Notes under the pieces: model-generated
The model's database searches: none
The model's input: only the letters and a program-made list of their open reading frames with translations
Told to the model about the DNA's origin: nothing
Made by a program: the position numbers and the translations under genes
Assembly (NCBI GenBank): GCA_025060615.1
Contig: JANXBS010000001.1
Location: 1-64,000 of the forward strand
Length of the DNA stretch: 64,000 nucleotides
Source of the DNA: Anaerolineae bacterium
GTDB taxonomy: Bacteria; Chloroflexota; Anaerolineae; DUEN01
Direction: 5' to 3'
Shown here: positions 56,333 to 64,000 of the stretch, in pieces
Layout: each line of letters starts with the position of its first letter
Numbering within the stretch: position 1 is the stretch's first letter

Positions 56333-56360
56333 GCTGACGTCCTTCCAGCATAGAGTGCAT

Positions 56361-56382
56361 AAAGTAAAACTAAAGTAAAACT
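56361..56382. repeat. Tandem 11-bp direct repeat in the lepB leader
   Basis: AAAGTAAAACT occurs twice, back to back (56361-56371, 56372-56382), directly next to the minus-strand -10 box of lepB. It may be an initial-transcribed-region element or a regulator site. Confidence 0.7.
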
Positions 56383-56411
56383 ATTATAGCACCGGAGGCC
56401 AGGGGCGACAA
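56383..56411 (-). promoter_or_regulatory. lepB promoter
   Basis: Minus strand TTGTCG (56406-56411), 17-bp spacer, extended -10 TGC-TATAAT (56383-56388). Confidence 0.65.
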
Positions 56412-56453
56412 ATAGAGGCAGCCCTTATGCCTATCCAACTGTAGCAGAAAGAT

Positions 56454-56482
56454 TTGCGAAAAGCCAGCGGTTCGGGTATCAT
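56454..56482 (+). promoter_or_regulatory. Promoter of the GAF histidine kinase gene
   Basis: TTGCGA (56454-56459), 17-bp spacer, TATCAT (56477-56482), 57 nt before the start; divergent from the lepB promoter. Confidence 0.55.
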
Positions 56483-56538
56483 CGCTTTAAGGCCCCCTGC
56501 GGCTGTGTAACCAACCAGTCGCTTTAGGAGAGCCAGGT

Positions 56539-58245
56539 GTGAGTGTCCAGGATCCTCATATACAGCTCATGATCCAGGTTGTGGTCAAGACAAGTCAGTC
56601 CGATAACACTGATGAGATTTTAGTTCACCTGGCACAGACGCTAACAGAAAGATTGAATCTTCGGGCATGCTGGGTGGGACTTGTAGATTCGGCTCAGAAC
56701 ATTCTAGTGGAAAGGGCCAGTGTCGGCGGGAAAAGCGCCGCCGAGCTTCCGCGTATATCGCTGGAAGCCTCTGCTTCCGATCCGGCGATCCAGGTGATCC
56801 GTACCAATCGTGTGCTGGCCATATCCCCGGATAATCCAGACGGTGCCTCTCTGGCCTATGTGCCCATCCCAGGGCAAACGGGCGCCCTGGGCGTGATCAA
56901 GCTTGTCTCCGACGCTTCCCGACCGCTTACCGAGGATGATCTGCTAATAGTGGAGGCCTGTGCTCGGCAGGTGGCTGTGCGCATCGAAAGCACTTGGCTA
57001 CTGGAGGGCTTACGTCGTCGGCTACGCCGTTGGGCGGGAGCCGTAGCCGCTTGCAAAGCGCTCCACCGGAGCCTAAGCCTGCCGCAGGTATTTGAGGCCA
57101 TCGCGCAGGGGATCGTCGAAGCGCTGGGATTTCGCATGGCTGCCATCAACGTGCGCGAGGGCGCTGTATCTCGCGTAGCCGCTGTCGTTGGCCCACCCGA
57201 GGCCGTGCAAAAGCTCTCCGGATTGCGAGTACCCTGGGAGGCCTGGGCAGAAGTGATGCAGGAACGGTATCGGATTAGCCGTTCGTACCTTATCCGGCAT
57301 GAATACGTGAATTGGGACCAAGTGGCGCTATCGCCCTATCTCTATCGGCCCGATCTGCCTGAGCGTCCGTCAGGTTGTTGGCATCCAGAGGACATGCTAC
57401 TAATTCCCATATACCAAGATGAGCAAGTCATCGGCCTTATCTCCGTAGATGACCCAGAAGATGGGCTTTTGCCGGACTTGGACACCATTCAGATGCTGGA
57501 GGTCTTCGCCGATCAGGCGGCCTTGGCTCTGCTTAACGCGCAGCTTTTTGAGGCTCTGGAGGCGCGCAATCGCGAGCTAGACGCCTTCGCATATTCGATT
57601 TCCCACGATTTGAAGGTCCCCCTGACAATGGTGCGTGGCTACGCGGAGGCGCTGCTTCTGCTCTTCAGCGAACGGATGGACGCCGAGGAGCAAGAGCTGG
57701 CTAAGCGCATCTTGAATGGGGCTGATCGCATGACAGCTCTCATCAATGACTTGCTTCTGCTGTCACGGGCCAGCCGCATTACAGATCCTCCCGAAGCCGT
57801 CAACACTTATGAGGCTGTCCAGACGGCTATCAAACGTCTATGGGACGGGATCGTTGGGCGGGACGTGCATATCGAGGTATCTCCAGACCTGCCATCAGTG
57901 TGCGGTTACAGTGTCTGGGTTGAACAGATCTTTGCTAACCTGATTAACAATGCCATCAAGTACATCGGGCGGCACAATCCCAACCCGCGCATCGTCATCG
58001 ACGGCCGACGAGAGGGAGAGATGGTGCATCTGTGGGTACAGGACAACGGGCTGGGATTTAGCGCTGAACAGCTCGCCCATCTCTTCGAGATGTTTAGCCG
58101 TTTTCACCCGGGTGAAGGCGAGGGAACTGGGCTGGGGCTAAGCATCGTCAAACGATCAGTGGAAAGCATGAAGGGACGCATTTGGGCGGAAAGCCCGGGC
58201 CCCGGGCTGGGCACGACCTTCCACATCCTCTTGCCCGCTGCCTGA
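56539..58245 (+). CDS. GAF-domain sensor histidine kinase (cytoplasmic)
   Basis: A 568-aa soluble kinase with two GAF-like sensor regions (about 10-155 and 175-340) and no membrane segment. The HisKA box is DAFAYSISHDLKVPLTMVRG (phospho-His). The ATPase domain shows N-box FANLINNAIKYIG, G1 VQDNGLGFSAEQ, F-box LFEMFSRFHPGEG, and G2 EGTGLGLSIVKRSVE. The pattern near the His resembles phytochrome-type kinases. It starts at GTG 56539 with a GGAG site. No response regulator is adjacent, so its partner is unknown. It stands alone with its own promoter. Confidence 0.92.
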   Translation: MSVQDPHIQLMIQVVVKTSQSDNTDEILVHLAQTLTERLNLRACWVGLVDSAQNILVERASVGGKSAAELPRISLEASASDPAIQVIRTNRVLAISPDNPDGASLAYVPIPGQTGALGVIKLVSDASRPLTEDDLLIVEACARQVAVRIESTWLLEGLRRRLRRWAGAVAACKALHRSLSLPQVFEAIAQGIVEALGFRMAAINVREGAVSRVAAVVGPPEAVQKLSGLRVPWEAWAEVMQERYRISRSYLIRHEYVNWDQVALSPYLYRPDLPERPSGCWHPEDMLLIPIYQDEQVIGLISVDDPEDGLLPDLDTIQMLEVFADQAALALLNAQLFEALEARNRELDAFAYSISHDLKVPLTMVRGYAEALLLLFSERMDAEEQELAKRILNGADRMTALINDLLLLSRASRITDPPEAVNTYEAVQTAIKRLWDGIVGRDVHIEVSPDLPSVCGYSVWVEQIFANLINNAIKYIGRHNPNPRIVIDGRREGEMVHLWVQDNGLGFSAEQLAHLFEMFSRFHPGEGEGTGLGLSIVKRSVESMKGRIWAESPGPGLGTTFHILLPAA

Positions 58246-58250
58246 GAGAG

Positions 58251-58282
58251 ATGATGAGCAAGACCCTTAAAAGGCTCGTCAT
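58251..58282 (+). terminator. Weak hairpin after the histidine kinase gene
   Basis: ATGATGAGC / GCTCGTCAT (9 bp with one U-G pair) and a 14-nt loop, 6 nt after the stop codon. No clear U-run follows. Confidence 0.35.
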
Positions 58283-58438
58283 TGAAAGGTGCAACTGGTT
58301 GGTCGATGGGAATGTGGATGTCGCCAAGTTTTTGCGAACGGTGGGCTATCCTAAGAGCCTAGTTGGATAGTCAGCAACAGGGCGACAGGTCGCTGCGATC
58401 ACGTTTCTACATTTTCGTATAAGGAGGTCCTGATAAAC

Positions 58439-58921
58439 TTGTCCTCTCCGGCTGTTGATATCACCTTTCATGTTCGGTATGCCGAGACCGATGCTATGGG
58501 GATTGTGCACCATGCATCGTACATTATCTGGTTCGAAGAGGGGCGAAGCGCTTACATGCGAGCCTGCGGCCTTCCCTACTCTGAGATAGAGCGACGCGGT
58601 TATTGGTTTACCGTGACCGAGGTGACTGCCCGCTTTCACGCTCCAGCTCGCTATGATGATCTCGTGCTCGTGCGCACGCGCTTAGTCGAGTTGCGCAGCC
58701 GTAGTCTCACCTTCGCCTATGAGATCCGTCGCGCCGTAGATGACGCTTTACTGGTCACTGGCGAGACCCGACATGTCTGTACGGACCGTACCGGTGCCGT
58801 GCGCCGCATCCCAGATGACTTATTGGCTGCCTTACGTACTCAGGAAAGGCATGAGGGACAGTACTGGGCAACCACTGGTCTTCAGCTCCCCATCTCTGTC
58901 AAGGAGAGGAACAACCTATGA
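58439..58921 (+). CDS. Acyl-CoA thioesterase, YbgC/FadM (4HBT) family
   Basis: A 160-aa hotdog-fold thioesterase: FHVRYAETDAMGIVHHASYI with catalytic Asp in ETDAMG, IWFEEGRSAYMRACGL, YWFTVTEVTARFHAPARYDD and LTFAYEIRR. It would hydrolyse acyl-CoA thioesters. The start is TTG 58439, 11 nt after AAGGAGG (58421-58427); no ATG or GTG precedes the conserved region. The stop overlaps the RidA ATG (ATGA), so the two are translationally coupled. The C-terminal about 30 residues extend past the core domain. Confidence 0.9.
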   Translation: MSSPAVDITFHVRYAETDAMGIVHHASYIIWFEEGRSAYMRACGLPYSEIERRGYWFTVTEVTARFHAPARYDDLVLVRTRLVELRSRSLTFAYEIRRAVDDALLVTGETRHVCTDRTGAVRRIPDDLLAALRTQERHEGQYWATTGLQLPISVKERNNL

Positions 58922-59295
58922 AACAGGTCATTCGCACCGAGCGAGCACCGCGTCCGGCCGGACCCTATTCGCAAGGAATCATTACCAGCGGACGTACGTT
59001 ATACATCGCTGGTCAAGGTCCGGCCGATCCGGCTACAGGCCAGATCCCGGAAGGGATCGAGGCCCAGATCACGCGCTGTCTGGAGAACGTGAAGGCCATC
59101 GTGGAAGCCGCCGGCGCGTCCATGGCTGACGTGATCAAAGTGAACGCTTATCTGAAGGACATGGCTCATTTTTCGATCTATAACGAGATCTACCGACGAT
59201 ATTTCCCTGAGCCATATCCGGCACGCACGACTGTTCAGTCAGATCTGCCCGGCTTCTTGATCGAGATAGATGCCATCGTGGCGCTGCCCGGATGA
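58918..59295 (+). CDS. ridA: RidA/YjgF family enamine/imine deaminase
   Basis: A 125-aa trimeric RidA protein that hydrolyses reactive 2-aminoacrylate and other enamines released by PLP enzymes. Family motifs: APRPAGPYSQGI, LYIAGQGPADPATGQIPEGI, VIKVNAYLKDM, and the catalytic Arg in PYPARTTVQ. It is coupled to the thioesterase gene upstream and lies near a PLP-dependent enzyme (59.6 kb) that could generate its substrates. Confidence 0.95.
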   Translation: MKQVIRTERAPRPAGPYSQGIITSGRTLYIAGQGPADPATGQIPEGIEAQITRCLENVKAIVEAAGASMADVIKVNAYLKDMAHFSIYNEIYRRYFPEPYPARTTVQSDLPGFLIEIDAIVALPG

Positions 59296-59434
59296 GCCGC
59301 GCAGCCTCGCTTATGCGCTGCCGATGTCGGCGGGAGAGGGGCAGGGGGAGTTCTCTGCGCAAAAGGCTTTCTTTCGGCCCTCTCTGGCTTTTCCCGGTTT
59401 AAACTGCTTTCCGAATGGCCAAGAAGCCCAGAGA

Positions 59435-59454
59435 AAAGGCTGTGAAAAGCCTTT
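59435..59454 (+). terminator. Candidate terminator after ridA
   Basis: AAAGGCT-GTGAAA-AGCCTTT: a 7-bp stem with a short T-containing tail (CTTTCTG region), 140 nt after the ridA stop. Confidence 0.45.
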
Positions 59455-59568
59455 CTGTGAGGAGTAAGCCCTTTCGAACTTCTCCGTTTCCCTTATCGTG
59501 TGCCGTTTTGTTTAGCTTTAGGAGCAAAATCTGAAGTCGAAAGAGGGCAGTAAAGTCCAGGAGGAGTC

Positions 59569-60612
59569 ATGCACCGAGACGATCTGGACACGCCTGCGCT
59601 AACCGTTGACCTGGACATCATGGAGGACAACATTCGGCGACTCCAAAGCTATTGCGACGCTCACGGACTTCGTCTGCGCCCTCATATCAAGACGCATAAG
59701 GTGCCGGCCATCGCCTACCGACAGATGCGGGCGGGTGCACAGGGCATTGCTTGTCAGAAACTGAGCGAGGCTGAAGTCTTCGTTGCGGCTGGCTTCGATG
59801 ATATTCTGATTCCGTACAACATCGTCGGGCCGGCCAAGCTGGAACGGCTGGCCCGTCTGATGCGCCAATGCCATCTGATCGTGGCCGCCGACTCTGCGAC
59901 GACGGTGCATGGGCTAGCACAAGCCGCGGCAATAGCTGGCAAGCCGCTGGATGTGATCCTGGAACTGGAAGGTGAAATCCAACGGACGGGCATCCCTACG
60001 CCAGAAGAAGCAGTAACACTGGCTCGGCTAATCGCGAAGACGCCGGGATTGCGTTATCGCGGCGTGATGACTTACCCCAGCAGCCCGGAAAGCGCCCCGC
60101 GGCTGCAGAGGTTCCTCGAGGCACTGACCGATGCTGGATTGCCGCCTGAGATCGTGAGCGGCGGCGGCACTGGGGCGGCCTATCGGTCGCATGAGGTGCC
60201 GGGATTGACAGAGATCCGGGTGGGCACGTATGTATACAATGACTGGACCACTGTGCAGCGCGGCTTGTGCACAATAGAGCAATGCGCGCAGAGGGTGATC
60301 TGCACCGTTGTGAGTCGGCCTACGTCCGATCGGGCCATCCTGGACGGCGGCAGCAAGACCTTTTCCAACGATGGCACATTCCCGATGGGACATATCGTGG
60401 AGCATCCTGAAGCGGTTATCTATCGTCTCGACGAGGAGCACGGCTATGTGGATGTCAGCCGTTGTGCCCGTAAACCGGAGGTGGGCGAAAGGGTGACAGT
60501 GATCCCCAACCACGCCTGTGCAGTGACCAATTTGCATGATGTGGTCTACGGTCTGCGTAAGGATCAAGTGGAGACGATATGGCCGATTCTGGCGCGCGGA
60601 AAGATCACTTGA
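59569..60612 (+). CDS. D-threonine aldolase / D-serine dehydratase-like PLP enzyme
   Basis: A 347-aa enzyme with an alanine-racemase-type TIM barrel: LDTPALTVDLDIMEDNI, PLP-Lys in RLRPHIKTHKVPAIA, YRGVMTYPSSPES and SGGGTGAAYRS. The C-terminal beta-domain carries metal-site residues in VTVIPNHACAVTNLHD and the SKTFSND-region. Members cleave D-threonine or dehydrate D-serine or related hydroxy-amino acids, with a divalent metal. GGAGG precedes ATG 59569. The end overlaps the following sensor kinase gene by 34 bp. Confidence 0.9.
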   Translation: MHRDDLDTPALTVDLDIMEDNIRRLQSYCDAHGLRLRPHIKTHKVPAIAYRQMRAGAQGIACQKLSEAEVFVAAGFDDILIPYNIVGPAKLERLARLMRQCHLIVAADSATTVHGLAQAAAIAGKPLDVILELEGEIQRTGIPTPEEAVTLARLIAKTPGLRYRGVMTYPSSPESAPRLQRFLEALTDAGLPPEIVSGGGTGAAYRSHEVPGLTEIRVGTYVYNDWTTVQRGLCTIEQCAQRVICTVVSRPTSDRAILDGGSKTFSNDGTFPMGHIVEHPEAVIYRLDEEHGYVDVSRCARKPEVGERVTVIPNHACAVTNLHDVVYGLRKDQVETIWPILARGKIT

Positions 60613-62504
60613 CAAATGCGTTGAGCGGCCCTGCTCAAGAGGCTGTGAAGGGCGAGCCTCACTCGGCCCTCGATTTGGACGCTGGTGTGCACCGTCAGAA
60701 GGCCGAGCTGGAGAAGCGCGCCCGTGAGCTTTCCATCTTGCTGCGGATCGCTCAGATGGCTGCATCTTCGTTAGAGTCATCTGCCCTCGCCCAGGCGGTG
60801 CTCAACGAAGTGATCCAGGCTTTCGACGCCGAAGTGGGTGCCATCTTTGTCCGTGATGATGAGACCGGCTTTCTGCGCATGTTGGGCAATTTTGGCCTTT
60901 CCCCAGGCTTCGTGCAGGCTTTTCAGGCTATCCCATTCGATCATCCCAATGCTCTGCCAGCGCGGGTGGCGCGTACTGGTGAGTCCTTGCTGGTGGAAGA
61001 CACGGCCTACTTGTCGAGCGCCGTGCTCCCAGAGTTCCGGGCGGAACTCCCACGGATGGGCTTGATCGCCCCCCTCCGAGCGCGTAACTCCATCATCGGT
61101 ACCCTCGCAATTGGACGCCTATCGGATCACCCCTTCACGGCTCAGGATCTCTCCCTGTTGACCATTGTTGGCCAACTGATTGGGGTGGCGATCGAGAATG
61201 CCTATCTCTTCGCGCGCACCCAACAGCAAGTGCAGGAGTTGAGCTTCCTGGTCGATCTGAGCGCCCGTCTGAACAGCGCCTACGGCATCGAGGAAACCGC
61301 TGAGATCGCTCTGGAGGCGGCTTGTGCCCTAGTCAAGGCCACGCAAGGGGCGCTTTTCTTGCTTGACGCCTCTCGTCAAGTACTGCAATTAGGCGCGCAT
61401 TATCACTTGCCGGCCCAGACAGTAAAATGGCTCCAATCGCAGCGGCTGCCGTTAACAACTGGCCTTTTTCAACAGGTCGCCGAACAGGCCCGTCTGGTCG
61501 AGATATCAGATGCGACAACGGAGCCGCGCTGCCAGTATGCGCCGGGCCGCACCCTCCGAGAAGCATGTTATCTGCCGTTACAGACAGGAAGCCGCGTCAT
61601 TGGCATTCTCGAGCTCGAAGCGCGGCTTCAGTCGGAAAGAGTGCGGCGCATCCTGTACACGCTGGGTGATATGGCTGCTGTAGCCATCGAGCGGGCTCGC
61701 CTGATCTCCACTTTGCAGCACTATGCTGATGGGTTAGAAGCTCAAGTGGCGGCGCGAACGGAGGATCTGCAGCGAGCGCTGGCACGTGCCCAGGAGGCAG
61801 ATCGACTGAAGAGCGTGTTTTTGTCCACGATCTCTCACGAGCTGCGCACGCCCCTGGCTGCGATCAAGGGGTTCGCCTCCACACTGCTGCAGGAGGACGT
61901 CGAGTGGGACCCAACAACCCAGCGCGAGTTTCTCTCTATTATCGAGCGCGAAAGCGATCAGCTAGAGAGGTTGATCAGTCAGTTGCTGGATATATCCCGC
62001 CTGGAGGCCGGCATACTGAACATTGAACAGGTCGCCTGCAGCCTGAGCGAGATCGTGCAAGGAGTGGCCAGCCGGCTGAAAGTGATAGCCCGTGCTCACG
62101 AGCTGCAGGTGCATATCCCACTGGACTTGCCGCTGGTATACGCAGATCGGCAACGGATAGGACAGGTGCTCTCCAACCTGGTGGAAAACGCAGCCAAATA
62201 TGCTCCGCCCCACACCGCCATCGTGATCAGCGCCTCCGCTGTTGAAGATCAGGTTCAGGTGAGCGTATCCGATCAGGGCGCTGGCATCCCGCCCGAACTG
62301 CGGGAGCGCATTTTCGATCGCTTTTTCCGGGCGGATCCTCGCGATGGACGCCCTGGGACGGGGTTAGGACTGGCAATCTGTCAAGGCATTGTGGAAGCTC
62401 ACGGCGGCCGCATCTGGGTAGAAGGAAAGCCGGGGCAAGGTAGTGTGTTCGTGTTCACGCTTCCCATTGCCCAAGGTCCGAACGGAAGGGGAGAAGGGAA
62501 TTGA
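60579..62504 (+). CDS. GAF-domain sensor histidine kinase
   Basis: A 641-aa soluble kinase. It has an N-terminal coiled coil (HRQKAELEKRARELSILLRI), GAF1 (about 50-205), GAF2 (about 220-375), a second coiled coil, HisKA VFLSTISHELRTPLAAIKGF with the phospho-His, and the ATPase motifs NLVENAAKYAPPH, SDQGAGIPPELRERIFDRFF and GTGLGLAICQGIVEAHGGRI. ATG 60579 lies inside the end of the aldolase-like gene, so translation is probably coupled. Its TGA overlaps the TTG start of the response regulator. Confidence 0.92.
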   Translation: MADSGARKDHLTNALSGPAQEAVKGEPHSALDLDAGVHRQKAELEKRARELSILLRIAQMAASSLESSALAQAVLNEVIQAFDAEVGAIFVRDDETGFLRMLGNFGLSPGFVQAFQAIPFDHPNALPARVARTGESLLVEDTAYLSSAVLPEFRAELPRMGLIAPLRARNSIIGTLAIGRLSDHPFTAQDLSLLTIVGQLIGVAIENAYLFARTQQQVQELSFLVDLSARLNSAYGIEETAEIALEAACALVKATQGALFLLDASRQVLQLGAHYHLPAQTVKWLQSQRLPLTTGLFQQVAEQARLVEISDATTEPRCQYAPGRTLREACYLPLQTGSRVIGILELEARLQSERVRRILYTLGDMAAVAIERARLISTLQHYADGLEAQVAARTEDLQRALARAQEADRLKSVFLSTISHELRTPLAAIKGFASTLLQEDVEWDPTTQREFLSIIERESDQLERLISQLLDISRLEAGILNIEQVACSLSEIVQGVASRLKVIARAHELQVHIPLDLPLVYADRQRIGQVLSNLVENAAKYAPPHTAIVISASAVEDQVQVSVSDQGAGIPPELRERIFDRFFRADPRDGRPGTGLGLAICQGIVEAHGGRIWVEGKPGQGSVFVFTLPIAQGPNGRGEGN

Positions 62505-63196
62505 GAGAGGCTACGATTTTAACCGTGGACGATGATCCCAACCTGCTGCGCTTTCTAGAGGTGAATCTGACCCGGCGCGGATTTCAGGTGATTCAGGCCA
62601 GCAATGGCGCTGAGGCGCTCGAAAAGTTCGCCACCCAGGTGCCAGACTTGATCATTCTGGACTTAATGATGCCGGAGGTAGATGGTTGGACGGTATGTCG
62701 CAAAATCCGAGAGATCTCTATCGTGCCGATCATCGTCCTCAGCGCACGTGGGGACGAGGATGGCAAGGTAGAGGCTCTATATCTGGGGGCAGATGACTAT
62801 CTAACGAAGCCATTTGGTGTACAGGAGCTTCTGGCGCGTGTACATGCTGTGCTTCGCCGCTCCACGCCGGCCGCGCTCGAGCGGCGGATCAGCGATCGAG
62901 ACATTCGGCTAGGGCCGTTAAAAATTGACGGCGAGAAGCATCGAGTGGAATGGAAGGGACAATCGGTCCACCTTACGCCGACCGAGTATAGCTTGCTATA
63001 TGAGCTTGCCAGCAATGCCCCTCGTGTCCTCTCACACAGTGAGCTGTTGACCAAAATCTGGGGGCCGGAGTACGAGGGGGCCCATCACTACGTGCACATC
63101 TACGTGGGACGGCTCCGCGCTAAGCTAGGGGAACAGGCCATCATCACCACGCCAGGCATTGGCTATCGGTTTGGCATCCGTCCGCTGGAACGATGA
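62501..63196 (+). CDS. OmpR-family response regulator
   Basis: A 231-aa response regulator: acidic pocket LTVDDDPN, phospho-Asp in PDLIILDLMMPEVDGW, Lys in YLTKPFG, then a winged-helix DNA-binding domain with LTPTEYSLLYELASNAPRVL, SHSELLTKIWGPEYEGAHHY and IITTPGIGYRFGI. TTG 62501 follows AAGGGGAGAAGGGA and overlaps the kinase stop, marking a cognate pair. The two-component pair overlaps the D-threonine-aldolase-like gene, so that gene may be part of its sensory pathway or a target. Confidence 0.95.
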   Translation: MREATILTVDDDPNLLRFLEVNLTRRGFQVIQASNGAEALEKFATQVPDLIILDLMMPEVDGWTVCRKIREISIVPIIVLSARGDEDGKVEALYLGADDYLTKPFGVQELLARVHAVLRRSTPAALERRISDRDIRLGPLKIDGEKHRVEWKGQSVHLTPTEYSLLYELASNAPRVLSHSELLTKIWGPEYEGAHHYVHIYVGRLRAKLGEQAIITTPGIGYRFGIRPLER

Positions 63197-63233
63197 AACG
63201 GGCGGCTCGCTTCCACCCTGCGTCGTGTTATCT

Positions 63234-64000
63234 TCAAAGGGGATCTGGCTCATAGAAGCCCCTGGCTTGCGAAAGGTCTCGCCAAGCGGACTGGAGCCCC
63301 TTCTCGGCTAAATAGAGTAGAAGCGGATGAGCATCGGGACGGGCATCTCGTAGATGAGCGGCCGTCCACATAGCCAGTTGGGCGAGCTCCATCTCCTGGG
63401 CCCAAAATAGCCACCGCCCCATACGTCGAAGACGAGCAGCCAACGTTTGCAAGGCCGATTCGGTGAATGCCCGCGTGGCGATCTCCTTCGCCATTTCTCT
63501 AGACATCCGCTGACCAGCTTGCTGAAAGCGTCTGATCAGGTCAAGCATCCACGTCTCCCGAACCTCCCAACTGTGGAAGGCTGGGTATTTCATCAGGTCC
63601 AGAGTACGGGCCAACGCCCAGTTTGAGCTTTCAAGCTCCAATTCTGGCCACGCCTCCTGAAGGTGGACCCAGGGAGTTTGCCAAAGGCGCACGCTGCAAA
63701 GCCGATAGGCCATCGGCAGAGGTTGCCCTCGCGTATGGTGCAGGGCAACAACATCCGCCAGCATGGCCCGGCCCAGATCGAAGGGGGCTTCCAGCAGCAG
63801 GAAAAGGCCGGCTTGAGGCAGACGCACAAAATGGACATGTCCGACCGGGCTAGCTGTGGGCAACTGTTCGGTAGGGACTGTAGTGACCAGGATGTCTTGG
63901 ATACCTGTCTGGTCGTTTAACCAGAGGCTGATGACCTCGCTTTCAGGGTTTGAAGGATTCGGGCAGAGGAAGAGGATAGATTGATCGCCGCTTCCGCTGA
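63234..64000 (-). CDS. Unknown protein, 5' end beyond the window
   Basis: The frame is open without a stop from 63234 to the window edge, so the TTG at 63863 is not the real start; no ATG is seen in the upstream part. About 255 residues are visible. The N-terminal part is beta-rich (SILFLCPNPSNP, LWLNDQTGIQDILVTT, HFVRLPQAGLFLLL) and the C-terminal half is helical and rich in Arg, Leu and Trp (MSREMAKEIATRAFTESA, RRMGRWLFWAQEM). No family is recognised. It converges with the response-regulator gene, 37 nt apart. Confidence 0.7.
   Translation of the reverse strand, partial: SGSGDQSILFLCPNPSNPESEVISLWLNDQTGIQDILVTTVPTEQLPTASPVGHVHFVRLPQAGLFLLLEAPFDLGRAMLADVVALHHTRGQPLPMAYRLCSVRLWQTPWVHLQEAWPELELESSNWALARTLDLMKYPAFHSWEVRETWMLDLIRRFQQAGQRMSREMAKEIATRAFTESALQTLAARLRRMGRWLFWAQEMELAQLAMWTAAHLRDARPDAHPLLLYLAEKGLQSAWRDLSQARGFYEPDPL

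Overview
The window looks like chromosomal DNA of a GC-rich, probably thermophilic member of the Chloroflexota (Anaerolineae/Caldilineae-like). This is an inference from three things: secreted proteins with Thr-Pro-rich linkers ending in a FLPLVLK-type tail, a RarA ATPase fused to a methyltransferase-like domain, and the frequent GTG/TTG starts. No rRNA, tRNA, CRISPR array, insertion sequence or phage gene was seen. Both ends cut through genes.

Layout. 1-6.3 kb: a tandem run of secreted repeat proteins (anchor-Q beta-helix end, 13-copy Asp-box protein, HAF-repeat protein with a predicted cysteine-peptidase-like domain) followed by the decayed remains of another such gene. 6.4-9.5 kb: rarA fusion and convergent Mn-type sodA. 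9.6-17.7 kb (minus): four exported proteins (SH3b protein, HEAT-repeat lipoprotein, GH17 glucanase-like protein, subtilase with a P domain inside its catalytic domain). 18.1-24.2 kb (plus): two dipeptide-type ABC permeases followed by glcD-glcE-glcF. 24.2-26.7 kb: NfeD protease plus slipin. 26.7-29.3 kb (minus): queF, queuosine-precursor transporter, a promoter/RBS/18-codon microgene unit, and rluD. 29.4-35.4 kb (minus): sugar ABC transporter (two permeases and a binding protein, no ATPase), lspA, beta-glucosidase.

35.6-40.2 kb: a broken Uma2 gene, a SIMPL protein, a degenerate archaemetzincin-like protein and a GAF histidine kinase. 40.2-45.1 kb (plus): cupin, DUF362, PHP, PrsW, glyoxylate-reductase-like and cyclophilin-like genes, closely packed. 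45.3-49.5 kb (minus): OsmC with a deleted/frameshifted sulfide:quinone reductase, then a 93-aa gene, guaB and a DhnA-type aldolase. 49.8-53.7 kb: phosphoesterase, a deoxynucleoside kinase-MazG fusion, and an ECF sigma/anti-sigma/polymer-forming-protein operon. 53.9-56.4 kb (minus): lepB, a small CxxC protein, an MBL hydrolase and an alpha/beta hydrolase. 56.5-64 kb: GAF histidine kinase, thioesterase and RidA, D-threonine-aldolase-like enzyme overlapping a second GAF kinase and its OmpR regulator, and an edge-truncated unknown gene.

How the genes fit together: glcDEF plus the glyoxylate-reductase-like gene give glycolate/glyoxylate chemistry; the sugar transporter, beta-glucosidase and GH17 protein suggest beta-glucan use; lspA, lepB, the lipoproteins and secreted proteases point to a large exported proteome. 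The most unusual items are the recurring FLPLVLK tail, the P-domain insertion in the subtilase, the predicted Cys-His-Asp/Asn domain in the HAF protein, the 18-codon microgene, the kinase-MazG fusion and three recognisable pseudogenes. Promoters were called by eye from -35/-10 matches and are predictions.
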